A stretch of 64,000 nucleotides of DNA from Oncomelania hupensis. Taxonomy: Eukaryota > Mollusca > Gastropoda > Littorinimorpha > Pomatiopsidae. Shown one piece after another: positions 1-12,800 of the stretch. The stretch lies in contig CM072513.1 in assembly GCA_036898135.1 (NCBI GenBank), positions 20,762,286 to 20,826,285 on the forward strand. Reading direction: 5' to 3'. Each line of letters begins with the position of its first letter. Within the stretch, counting starts at the first letter, position 1. Both the position numbers and the translations under genes were made by a program. The notes under the pieces are model-generated. The model made no database searches and was not told the origin of the DNA. It saw only the letters and a program-made list of their open reading frames with translations.

Positions 1-620
1 AGCTTGGGGTTCACAATGATGATGTTCTCTGGAAAGTATCGGAGAAAAGAGTATTCGGATATGTTAGAATGGAGAGGCGCACAATAATTACCCACATTTT
101 TAGTTGCAAAGCATACAACGATAGCGTTTATTTAACTTTGATTTGGTGCTATGTTGCTGCTGGAAAAGCTTTGGCATCATGTTGTTTTTCTTCAGTCAGT
201 TTTGGTGTAACAGTATTGAGATCTTTCTGGACTTGTTTGTTTACCACCGATGGAAGATTCCAGATAAATCTAGCAATTCATGGTCAAATACTCTGAGATC
301 GTAGAATATTCTACGACAACACAGTGCGTATTTCTGGTGACGGATTGGTTACTGATTGCGTCATTCATGAATTTTTAAAAACGTTTTTCTGTCATCTGTG
401 CTATGGGTATACCTATAGCACTGTCTATGCGTTCAGATGGAATGTTTGGAAAGAGCTTTTGATCACAGTTGTTGATGCTGTTTGCCTCTTTTGCTGAATA
501 AAGCTGGAAAACTGTATAACAATGACTCTTGCCTTGTTATTGAGTGAGCAGGCTGCATGGATAGGAATTCAAGTTACACAGATTCAAGCATCGGAGCTGA
601 ATCGACCGTCGCAGAGCAAC
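1..620 (-). repeat. Diverged dispersed repeat, copy 1 (unknown class)
   Basis: Read on the minus strand, this stretch matches 15480-15910 on the plus strand in several blocks in the same order: the 'ccatgca' block followed by 'aacaaggca(g/a)gagtc', the 'agaat(g/a)ttctac' block, and the block encoding the peptide like 'LDLSGIF'. The two are therefore diverged copies of one dispersed repeat in opposite orientations. No intact frame or recognisable transposase domain survives. From about 620 to 987 I see only AT-rich sequence, presumably a NOXRED1 intron or downstream region. Confidence 0.5.
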
Positions 621-987
621 AATAATTATAATCAAAATTCATAATTCTTCTTTATAACTCAACATATGCTAACCTTGAAACATTGACCTCAGTAACGTCA
701 TCCAACGTGTTGATGTTTCTCATCATAAGTTAATGTGATATGTGCTGCATACAATTTTCCTTGTAATGGTTAAGGACTAATACAAATCTGTTATCTGTAA
801 ACAGTACATTTGCCACCTCAAAGAGTTGCTCAAGGCACTGGCTGAAATCAAAATCTAACTCAAGAGGCCTATATCAAATGTCCTGGAACTGTGAGGTCAC
901 TAATTGACTTATTACATGTATGTGTGTGTTTGTGTTTTAGCCACTTTGCCTTGCCAACCATGGACACAAGCAGAGCTCTCTAACCTA

Positions 988-999
988 TCATCATCTTCG

Positions 1000-1057
<58 letters not shown>
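988..1057 (+). repeat. (ATC)n microsatellite
   Basis: About 23 near-perfect copies of ATC. It gives spurious poly-Ser, poly-Asp and poly-Met frames in different readings. It lies in the NOXRED1 intron just after the fourth exon (minus strand). Confidence 0.95.
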
Positions 1058-1058
<1 letters not shown>

Positions 1059-1104
1059 TGTACGACCACCACCCTCACCCCCACTGAAAACATCCAAAAG
1101 TCAC

Positions 1105-3669
1105 CCGCAGTGTTGTCCGAAATGGGGCAGGTCTTTTCCACGATGTCTTGCCTCTCTAGTGCCAAGTTGACGTTGATGTTATTGTTCCACGGCCTGCTGG
1201 CGTTATCTGTAGGCCATGTATACTCTGGCTGCAGGATGTTGCTTGTACCCAGCATCTACACATCAAACAAAATAAAAATTATAATAAGACATTGTTACAT
1301 GAGGAATTTATTCATCCAAGAGTTCAAATTGGAAAAGTTGTTCCTGGCCATGCAAAACCGTAATAAGAAGAATAAAAATAATAACAACCTTTATAATACT
1401 AGCGTTTCTTTCCTTTAAAACAAACCACAAAAAAGAATACCACATTACTATAACATTAAAATAAAATGGAATTATATCATTAAATCTATTCGCAAATGAA
1501 GGGTTTAATATAAAAAAAATTTACGATTGGGATCTAACTTGAAAATTACAAGGCATTATATACTTTTCACCTGTGTCATTCAACAGACTGTTTGCTAAGT
1601 ATAAGATTGTGTTGTAATGCAGCAAGCTTATACTATAGTGGCAGTCAACTATCCCAAAAGCGAAGATGACCTTCAGTTGAGGGCATAGGCCTACCTACGC
1701 ACAGCCTGTGCTGGATAGCTAGTATGAAGGTTACCTGTTTAATGGAATCGAAACTGGCCTGTCTACAGAGGTACAAATGACAAAAAGCAACATTGCAAAC
1801 AAAACTAGAATTGCTTCTTCTAAATCTCCTTACGACTTGGTTACGTTTCTTGAGTCTTCATTCTGCACTGCAACAGTAATGATGTCATGTAATATTAGTT
1901 ACTTAAACACTTTGGCCAATTTGCAGTAATAATGAACCTTTTTTGTTTTTGTGTTGTTGTTTTTTTATAAGTATAGCAAACAGCCCTTGTCTTGCACTCA
2001 AAAAAACCCAGTTGACTTGGCATTGATAGCTCCTTTCTAGTGGTGGTTTTCCTATGCTATTCTTTCTGTGGTTTTTCGACAGCCATTTGCATACATTCTC
2101 TCCTATATATCTATCCATTTTACCTGACGCAGTCGTCTTAGCGGTATTCCATTGGTGGGAATGTACATCAGGACATTGGATGGCAGGAAATCCTTGATTT
2201 CCTCAGCCACGGTTGTAAGCTGGGAAGGCAGGACACACACAAAGACCAGGTGCACAGAGCTGACTAGTCCAACATTGTCCTGAAAACAGTCCACTCCCCT
2301 TTGCTGCAGATACTCTGTTTAAAAACAAACATTACAATGAATAAATAAATGAATCGCACAACATCATAAACTAAAGAGGCGTATTTATATAAATTGAGGC
2401 AAGTTATCCCTCACGGCAACAATAAATAAATTTAGGAAACAAGTCCGTCACAACGATAACCAGTGAAGGCTTCAGTGATGTTTTGGACAACCTTAGAATG
2501 ATTATGCTGGGCATGGACCCTTTCATCCCCACAGACTCAATAATGGACTCGCCCTACAGGGAACAACCAATCAGCGCATCGGAGGTGGTCTGGTGGAAGA
2601 GACTGCACTGCGAGAAGTCACTTCCGAGTCTGATGTCGAACAGTACCCAAGTCCATAGCCTTTGCTACAGAGTTCCACAGCCCTCCGTTATTACCGTTAC
2701 ATGTAAGTATATTATTACAATAAGAAATAAAACGCTCATAACTCTCAAGATATAAGGACATACATTTTTGGTTTATTAAAAACCCTTTTCAAGTGTACAA
2801 CACTGGTCAAGAATAAAAACAAAAGACAACAAGCACTATTTATACCAATATCAAATTAATCAAGAATGAATATATCAAGAACGAACACAAATCATGTTCA
2901 ATTTATTTAAGAATAAGTCCAACTATTCTAATCCACCCCATAAATCCTAATTTTAGTACATGTAAGTATTACCATGTAACATAAATAGGTGTCTACCGCT
3001 GACCTGAGCGTTCCCCATTAGGCATTATTCAAGATTCATACCATGAAAAAGTTTCTTTTCTTCTTAATTTAAAATTTACATAATATCTTTTTTCTTTACA
3101 TACCAAGTGTTTCTGGCCTTCTTGTTGAGATCCGCAACTCATTGGGATTCATTTTGCCATAGGTGAGAAGGCAGTATGCGATCTGGCTTCCGAGACGACC
3201 ACAGCCCAATATGCCAACCAAAAATGGATCTTTCCCTTTATCAGCTTGCAATATTTTGGTTGTGTGTCTGAGGTTTGGATTTTTAAGTTGACTTTTCATC
3301 GACCTGAAACCAATAAATATTGTTAACAAAATAAATGCAACGGTGTAATAATCTATTTTTAATAAAAACAACTAAAAGTAATAAGACGTCCTAAATCAAC
3401 CGAAACTGACTCAGTGACTGCTGCGAAGAACAAAACTGTACACTGAATGTGAAAGTACAACACACTCGCCTGATTTCTCTCAAAATGTCCACAAAATAGG
3501 TTGCTTCGGCACATTGAAACACAGTTATGGCATGTGATCTAGCTCTAAGATGTAACAAATCTTTTTCGTCTTCATTCAAAGCACTTTCAAATTGCAAGGA
3601 AAACAAGTTCTTTGTGATATCATTCTCGTTGACTTCGGTTGTCTTTTTTAGACGCGTCATGAGCGCCAT
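1105..3669 (-). CDS. NOXRED1: NOXRED1-like NADP-dependent oxidoreductase, 5' four exons (partial)
   Basis: Minus-strand exons 3669-3470, 3303-3104, 2314-2124 and 1255-1105 join in phase (2, 1, 0, 1). The start is ATG at 3669 (MALMTRLKK). Exon 1 carries the SLQFESAL-type N-terminus. Exon 2 has a Rossmann nucleotide-binding loop GILGCGRLGSQ near residues 97-107, then ISTRRPETLG. Exon 3 has VLPSQLTTVAEEIKDFLPSN. Exon 4 has NILQPEYTWP and TCPISDNTA. This order matches NOXRED1, a pyrroline-5-carboxylate-reductase-like family of uncertain substrate. Later C-terminal exons must lie left of the window, or below 1105 where I could not find one. The exon 1 donor appears to be GC (AG|GCGAGT); a GT alternative two codons further on shifts the frame to an early stop. 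The family call is from remembered motifs. Confidence 0.8.
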
Positions 3670-3811
3670 TTTGTTTCTATGGGGCGGAGCATGCGTTGAC
3701 CACACTTCCCATCTAATAAAATACTTTTTCCGGTAAGGAAGCCCTTCTTCCGGTTGTGGAAAAGTTGTTTTGGTTTTGTACATTGAACGCGTGTGTGTGT
3801 GAATTACAATC
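3670..3811. promoter_or_regulatory. Bidirectional promoter between NOXRED1 and FAM50A
   Basis: Only 142 bp separate the two divergent start codons, so both 5' UTRs and the core promoter elements must be packed here or overlap the first exons. I see no clear TATA box, which fits a housekeeping bidirectional promoter. The function is inferred from gene geometry. Confidence 0.7.
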
Positions 3812-6800
3812 ATGGCTCAGTACAAAGGTGCAGCTTCTGAAGGAGGAAGGGCAGCAAATCTAATCAAGAAACGTCAGAAAGAACAAGAAGAAGTCGAAGC
3901 TAAGAAAAAGAAGATCGAAGAAGAGTTGAAAATTGGCAGTATCACTAACAAGTTTGCTGCCCATTATGATGCCATTGAACAGTCTTTGAAGTCCAGTACT
4001 ATTGGTGAGTTTTGTTTTTAGATAGTTTTACAGTAAAACTTTTGGCTAATTCCTTGCTTTCCTATGAATTTTATCCACACCACCCGTACAAAATCAGCAC
4101 AATCGTACTTTGATAATGTTTTAGTTCCTCAAAGCTATGCAGACAAATACACTTCTTCTAGTTCTTCTTCCGTATATGCCCACAATCAATCGTGTTCATT
4201 AATATGGCACTTTTTACCAAGATGCATGCTGGGTGTAGCGGCACGATTTAAATGTTATTAGCTCCGTATCCGTACTTGACATGCGTACAAAATCTTACTC
4301 TCAAATGCCATAATGATCAACACGATTGATTGTGGGCGTACACGGCAAGACAAGACAAGACAAGGGTGTGTTCTTGTTACCTACACTCACCCGTCTAGGA
4401 CATGACGGGCACTACGTTCTTCGTCTGAACGTCTTTTGACAGCGCCACGCCGAAATATGAAAACTTTCGGTGAACGTGCATTTTCTTTTGCTGCGCCTAC
4501 TCTCTGGAATTCGCTGCCGGCAAACATGAGAGGCGTACCTGACTTGGTGACATTCAAATCGCAACTGAAAACGTATCTGTTCAAGCTTGCATTCAAATAA
4601 TAATAATTATTTTATTTTATTGTACTATTATGTTATATGTGCTGGAATGACAGCATGTACAATGGATGAATGCGAGTGGGTGCGCAATGAGTCACAATGT
4701 GAGATTTGCGTGATATATGTACCATTCATTATTATTATTATGAGCGTCAGGATCTTTAAAGTCCGTTATGATGGAATGTATGTGACTAGACCTCGGTTTA
4801 TACTCTCATCCGAAGGAGTAGGAAATGGGAGTAAAGTGTCTTACCCAAGGACACAACACAATGCCCCGGCCTGGGCTCGAACCCGGGACCTTCCGATCCG
4901 CAATCCAACGCTCTAATCATTCGGCCACCGTGCCTCCCACTTCACTAGATAGAAGGAAAGGGTTTTTTCTTAAGTTATAATGCAATTGACTCTTACATCA
5001 GAAACAATGACAGGTGTTTTACCATCAAACCCTGTAAGACTGATGAGCTCAAAAACTCCTATATAACAGCAATAGACTGGAACCATCTGGACATTAATAT
5101 TGTTCAAGCTGACAGCATCACCAGCTTCAAGACTGAGCAGCTCAACACCAATAGACTAACGAGTCTGCCCACATCATATGTATGCCAGACTACTGATTTC
5201 TTTGAGGTTAATTTCCAGATTCAGGTAGCTTGTTAATTTATAGCACTTGATTGGAAGTTGAAGCAACAGCATTTTGGAGGACACCTTCCCTTAGCGACAT
5301 GGGGCATAAAAATTGAAATTGGCGCATAAAATGTCAAACGTGTGTGCCAGTCTGAGTAGATTTTCAAATATTGCCATCTGTGGCAGTGAACACAGAACAG
5401 CCTGCTCGTTACTGCTGTATTGTCTGTTAGAACTAAGGTAAAAAAAAAAATGTTTACGGCTTGCAACATATTTAAAAAATGGGGTTGGTAGGCCGGCTTC
5501 TTGTTTTTTTTGTTTGGTTTTTTTGTTTGTTTTTTTTACTATTTCCACCTTGGGTGAGATTTTTTTGGATTTTTCCTCTTTTTTTTCCAGACAATCCCCC
5601 CAAAAAGTGTAGGGTTGTGCCAAAAAATGAGGGTCGGTCAGGATTTGTTTCACAAACTTGCAAAGGGGAGCCCTCATACACCGTGCATGATTGACATTGA
5701 TTTTAGACTTGTCAGATATAATGCTATGCAGCTTCATTTCTAAATGCCAGTGTACTTTAAAATTATTATTGGATTAAAATGTGTCCATTGTTTCTCTGAC
5801 CCATAATGATCCCCAAATGGCACATTGTTTAACCCTTAATCACCTATAACATCACTAAACTTGCATTAGGCCTGTACCTAAAACGCCCAGAGAAGCCCGT
5901 CATACATATTTAAAATTGGAAGCCACGTAATATGTTAGTGCTGGCTTCTGTGATGACTACAACAGTTGTCTGCTATAAGCCAAAGGTCAAACAGAAACTA
6001 ACACACTGCACATGCACGCTAAGACACTGTGTGCGTTGAGCTTGACAGTTTTACTGGCTGCAGAGCAAACTGGCCAATCAAATGTTGAGAGAAAATGGTG
6101 AACTACAATCTGTCGAGCGATAGTGATCCTACCTTCTCTGAATTTATGGCGAATCTACAACAATCTTTTGTCAGATTCAGGGAGCAGTGATATCAGTATC
6201 TCTAGTGTGCGTACTTGTGATTTGTTGGACTGGGATGATGAAAATACCGGAGTGTTTTGGTAGTAAGTACCTTGTTTACCTAGGGAACATTTGCAAGATG
6301 ATGGCGGCGAAGCGATCTGGCATCAACGACCAATTTTAGATGAGATCTTGTTTTGCAGCGTTTCACACAATATGTAGTTCCAACAACTCCAGTTGAATTG
6401 GATGCTGCACCTCTTGGCTATTTTCACCAATATTTCCCTGACCCTATGAAGATTTTAACTTGGAGGGAGAAAAGACTGTCATGCTTGCAATGTTCTGGTC
6501 GCCGCACACCTGCCTGCTGGGAATAAAATCAAGTCCACTTATAAGTGTGTTGTCTGCCAGGTTGCTCTGTGCAAGGAGGGAGGTTGGGCAGAGTTTCATC
6601 ACTACATGCAGCAGGGCATGAAATACTGAACAGTATTCTTATCTGTTGACTTACCTGTAGCTCACCTGTCTTCGTTACCTGGATTTTTTCATGCACTGAT
6701 TGATCTAAGGTGGTTGAATTGGTACAAAATATGTTTGAGGTGATTGATCTGAATAACTGTGAGTTACATTTCCTTTCTGGGCTAATTGTAATAGGTTTGA

Positions 6801-9800
6801 TACAAACTTTCAAACATTGTTACTTCGTGTTATGTGCCAAGTCTGGATTACCTGAACGTTTATCGGAAGATTATCATCATGATCACCAAACTAAAATTCT
6901 GTCACTCCTCTGTCGCAGACATGAATACTTTCACACAGACAGAGATATTTTTCACAGCTTTATGTGTTTTATTTGTTATTTACATGTATAGCAATAATCA
7001 AGGTGCATTTTTTCAAGTAATTAACTTATAATTGATTACAGTTACATAATTATAAACAAGAATTAAATTAAACTCCGCAACAATACCATCAAGTACTATC
7101 CTTAAGTTAGCTAATAAAAAAAACAAACAAAAAAAACAGATATAAAGGTCTGTCCATTCAATAAAGTTTATAAAGTTACAGATGTTTTGGTGAAGCAATT
7201 GATTTTCTTAGGGATTTGCTTAGAATCTTCTAGGTACAGCACATTATACATTGTATGTGCTTATAGGTGATTAATTAACAGTTAGCCATGAAAGGGATCA
7301 GCGGACTCCTAGACTATACCCCCCCCCCCCCCAAAAAAAAAAAAAAAAAACCTGCTAAAATTCCATGTTAATTTCATAACTTTTTGTTGTTGTGATTGTA
7401 TTTAGTACTGTGACACCCTGGTGTAACATATAATCATAATAGAGTTATTGTTAAGCGTGAATTTGTCATTGGATGTCATTTTACTAGGAGATGACATAGT
7501 ATAGTTTGCTAAATGCTTACCTTTGTCATTGCAGGTCTGGTTACTCTGAATGAGATGAGAGCAAAGCAAGATTTAGTGGTGAAAGAAAGAGAAAAACAAC
7601 TAGCACACAAGAAGTCTGACATCCACAGTGCAGAGAGGCATTTAGAGGAAAAGAAGAAAAAAGAACAGAAAAAGGTAAGTTTTGCTTTCTTCTGATAAAT
7701 TTGATAATTACTTAATAAATAAATATGACATATATTTTATGTCTTAAAATTATTATTAGATATATTATATTTATTTTTCAAAGAGTTCGTACTGGGAAAA
7801 TAATAAGAATAATATAATATTAATATTAATTAATATTTGGCATGATGTCAAAAGGTGCCTTTGACAGCATACAAAAATGAAAGTGCTATAAAGTACAACT
7901 GTTTTGGTGTATTTTCATTGCTTAGCATCCCTGACATCTTATTTCATTGGGGTTTGTAAGCGCGAGTTATATTCTTACAAGCTATAGACAAGAATGTACA
8001 ACGTGACATTTGTGACGTGTGACAGAAACAAAAGCAAACATACTTGAATAATTGTCAAGGGTATGCAAAAAAAATGTTCTTTTTGCATTATTTTGTGTTT
8101 GTGCAAGCTTCCTAACCTTCTGGTAAACAAAAATTGTTGTTTTGTTTAGTTTTGGTACAAAAAATAATAACCTGTTTTGTGTCACAGTCACAAATGTCAC
8201 AGACGAAAATTTTCAAATTGCATACAGTAAAGACAAATCCCAGAATGAATTCAATAAGGTTTTTTATTCCACTATGACAACCACACAATTCACAGAGACA
8301 ATACAAAAAAAGCACAAGATGCTGTCTCATAGACCATGTTAACCATTCTGTGACATTTGTGACTTTAATGTGTGACTAGAATGTTATTTTTGGTCACAGT
8401 GTCACAAATGTCACATGCACACCTTTAACACATTCAGGTAACAACATATCTGTAAACTAAAATGTAACAAAGAAACACACACCTTTCTAATGTAAATTCA
8501 ACAATATGAGATTTGCATCCCACATAAGAATGATTAAATGTGACATTTGTTAAATTTTGTCACAAGATGTTAACACTTTTTGTTCAATGTCACAAATGTC
8601 ACGTTTAGAGCTGCAGATGTAGTAAAAAATAAAATACATTACAGTAGACTACACACAAATAATCTGTAACTTTAAGAAAATTGAAATATATTTCTGCACT
8701 TTACAGCAACTTTGCTCATCTGCCAAAACAAATAATTATATTTTATGGGACATGTGTAACACCTTTGGTCACACAATAGTCTCAACATTACACATGTCAC
8801 AAATGTAATGGTTTAAAAAAACAGAACTATATTAAAAGATATATGAAAGCCCCACAAAACATATAAATGTAATGTCAATCATTGTAATTCTGCAAACACC
8901 AAGCAGCAAATTCTTTTACCTTGTTAAAAACAACTTCGACTGTTGTGACATTTGTGACATGTCTTGTAACAAATTATTTATACAGAATTAAAACCTGGAT
9001 AAAATACTAGGTCAAAGATACACCTAACAGTGCTCTTAAACATTCGATTCACAACATGAATCCACAAATAAAGGCTACAATAAATGTGGTAAACAGCAAT
9101 TAAATCAGCAAACCATCTTCCTAAACAAGTAAACAAACTATGTAACAGTACCATCATGACTAAAACGAATTTAGGTATTAATTTAAATCATCAAAAGAAA
9201 TCGAAATTGTTGCTTTCTATTTGTTGATTGTTGCTCATCGAGAACATTAATAAGGTTGACCAGCATGGCACGCCTGAAAAATGTAGTGGCAGGCTCCCAC
9301 TGCAAATCAACATCTCCTGGCCAATAGTACAGGTTTTGTTTGTCCGTGGTCATAAAACTGATCTGAATTTGTCCATTTTTGCAGTCTTTGACCTGCAACA
9401 ACATTCAGACTACAAAAGTTATCTGCTATGCTACTAATAAACAATTGCAGATTTTAATCACAAGAGTGAATTCTCTCTAAGCCTATATTCTTCTCCTATC
9501 ACATCCACAGCAAAATGTAAGATGAATGTGATCAGATATGCATGAGTTTTTGTTTTGTTTTTTACATACAAAAGCAATAGCAAAAGAATGTACATTACAA
9601 ACCTGACACACATAGTCTTGCTTGTCCACTTCTCAGGTATACTTGTAAAATAACATGGGTTACTACAAGACAGCTTAGGTTTTTGTCACATCGGATGGCT
9701 GTCATAAATGTCACAGTATAACATACTTACAGTTCAAATTATAGGTAAATGAAACCTTTCATAAGTTAATCTGAAATGAATAACTGCTAGTAATATGATT

Positions 9801-12800
9801 AGCCAACAACCACAACCAATAGTGCTTGGACAATCAGAACTTCAATTCTTTGTGATACTTGTGACATGTGACTAAAATACAGCTGTTCTGTCACAAATTT
9901 AACAAACAAAATATTTTTGCTGGAGGCAATGTTTGAATGATATCAGTGCACAATTTCTCGTTTTAATAGTTCCTTTTTAATGTTTAAGTGTCAAGTTAAA
10001 TAAATTCACAAGCTATCCTAGCTAAATTACACATATTTGTGACATTTGTGACAAAAAGTGACATTTGTGACACACGAAACATAAGAAATAAAGTGTGACA
10101 AAACAACTTGCACTCACCGTTCTCGTTTCCCTCCATTTTTGCACATGAAATGGAGTGCTCGCCTTTGAACTACTGAAAATCCGGTTTACAAAAAATGTAG
10201 ATTGAAATATGGGTGCCGTTTGGTTTTCTTGGTAAGAAGTGAAGTGACATTTGTGACAGTGTGACAAAAATATTTGAGTTGGGCATATTTTATTAGCTAC
10301 TGCAATTAATTTACAATATTGTACTTTTTATTGAAGCTAATAATGAGTACATTTAACACCATCAAAGCTGTTCCAATCCAACTTTTAGACTCGTGGCAGG
10401 ATTTTTTTTTAGTGTGAGAGGTGTGTGACAAAAATTTGTCACAAATGTCACACGATTTCTGTAGCCAATATTCCCATAATTATGCAGCAGTATGGGGTAT
10501 AAACTGCAACAAACTTTAGAATAATATGTTTCTTGTTGTTTTCAGTAACATTAGCAGGAATATAACACCTTTATTTGCAAATATTTGATCAAATGTCAAG
10601 CACCCCTCTTTGTGTGTCATTTTGCACAGCAATTTCCACCCCAAGTTCACAGTATATTATTTTTTTACTACCTAAAATATTGTTTCCATGCGTATGACCA
10701 GCTCAGATTCTCAAGTAAAATATGTATGATTCAAAAATCTCTAAATTTCAAACAATAATATGTAATTTTAAACTAGTTATGAATGTTTATGCATAGCTAG
10801 TATTGCTTTGAGCACCTTTTGACATCACGCCAATTAATAATTATTTCATACTAATATAATTTAATAATATTAATAGTGATGATGATTATAATGCTGATGT
10901 ATGTTATATCGCTGTAAGTGTGTGGGGGTGGGAAGGGATTGGGTGGTGTTGATAACAGTGTGGCAGCTGTGTTTTAGGTAGGAGTATCTCGGTCACCCGG
11001 GACCTTGAACCTTAGGTAACATAGGTTTGATTATGTGTGACTTCAACTCAAAACAAGTTTGTGCCTGCTGGACCACAGATGCAACCTCTTGAGCAGCTTT
11101 ATTAGGTATAAGTGAGCTCAACAACAGCAGTCCTATCCTATCCTATCCTACCCCGTAACTCAAAAGTTGTTGGGGCACCACAGATAATACCCCCGTTGGG
11201 GTGCCGGGGGTTTCAGTATAAATAGTATCCCCACTTTCTGGAAATTTAGTGCTTTAAATTCCCACTGTCGCTGTCTTTCTCATTTGCTCTTTCTCAGTCC
11301 TGCTCTGTTCTATCAATCTGCTATACTATCTTCTTCTTCGCTAGACCAGTCACCTACCTTTTTTCTTGAAAACTCTTCCGGGACAAGACTCCTTGTTTGT
11401 GTATGAGTTCTGTTGGATCAGCTTGGGAATATTGGACGCTTTCTGCCAGGTGGTCACTAGGGCTTCCTATGATGTTATTATTTAGCAATGTAGGCATTTT
11501 ATATGTATGTGTTTTCTTCATAATTTATAATGATGTTTGTATTCTATTTTGTTTTTGTAAACGGGGGTTCGATAAGTTGGGGTGAAGCCTCAGCCGTCCC
11601 CTGCGTGGGATGTCTTTATTGTAAAGTGACTGGCTGGTGGAGAGCTTTCGGTTTTACCACTAGGGTTGTTTCAGCAGATCTTTTATGCGGATTGGGGGTT
11701 GTCCGGTCCTGATTTGGCTCGGAAGAGTCCGCTGGACCTAAAGCAACAATTTTGTAATGTAATGTAACCACAGATAATAGTTTAACCAGCTTTGTGATCC
11801 CCCTCCTCAGCAACCCTCATGGCTTTGCTCAGTGTTAAGCCAGTCCATTCTTGAATGTTGTCCTCCCACCTCTTTTTCTGTAACAGCAGTCCACTACCTT
11901 GAATTATAATTCAAGATAGCAGTCCAGTACCTTGAATCATAATTCAAGACAGCAGTCCACTGCCTCCAATTATTACGACAAGTGGTATAAAATGGAGGAC
12001 AGCTAACATTCAAAAGTGACAATAACCCAAAAAACTAATAATTGTGTACATACTCCCTAGGAATGCTAATTTCCACAAAGGGAAGACAAAACCACACTAT
12101 GCAAACTTTGTACCTAAGCTCTTCGTCAGGCGGACATACGCAAGAGATAACAACTTTGTCCGCCTGACGAAGAGCTTCGCTGGAAAATGGGCACTGTGTG
12201 GTTTGGTCTTGTCTTCATCGACATGAGCTTTCCTTGACTGTTACGTACACGTTGCTTTTTTTATTATCATTACCGCAAGTAGTAGTTTCTGGTTTATTCC
12301 TTTGATCGTGCAGATCAGTATGCTGTCCTTTGAGTTTGACGACGAAGAAGGCGATGAAGGTGGCGATGTGGACAGTGAAGAAGAGAGGGAGAAGATCAAA
12401 GCGAAGGAGGAAATGGCGGCCAAGAAAGCTGCGCAAAGAGCGCTGAAGAAGAAACGCTTCGGTAAGCCCCTCATTGTTATTAATGTCTTTGTTTTAAAAA
12501 AATGGCGTAAGCAGAAGGTGTCTCGCCTACAAAGTTAGGACTGAAGTCTATTGACAGCGTGTTGGATATACACCGCATTAGATTCTCTCCCTTGGGGAAT
12601 GATAGGCAAGATTTATCTCCCCTTCTCTGATGCCAGTGGTTTTGAACAAAGCTATGTAAAAAAAAAAAAAAAAAGTTTAAATCTCCGTCAATTTGTTCGT
12701 CATAACAATGAAAAAAAGTACTTAAATAATAATATACGAAAACTAAAGATCTTAAATAATTTTTTTGGGGTGTTGTCAGGTATGAATCCAGAAGTGGACA

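Noticed and set aside
912..1170. Poly-Asp, poly-Ser and poly-Met ORFs
   Set aside because: They are frames of the (ATC)n microsatellite.
4868..4935. Possible tRNA gene on the minus strand (A and B boxes present)
   Set aside because: The cloverleaf does not close, and the sequence continues into a SINE body repeated elsewhere in the window.
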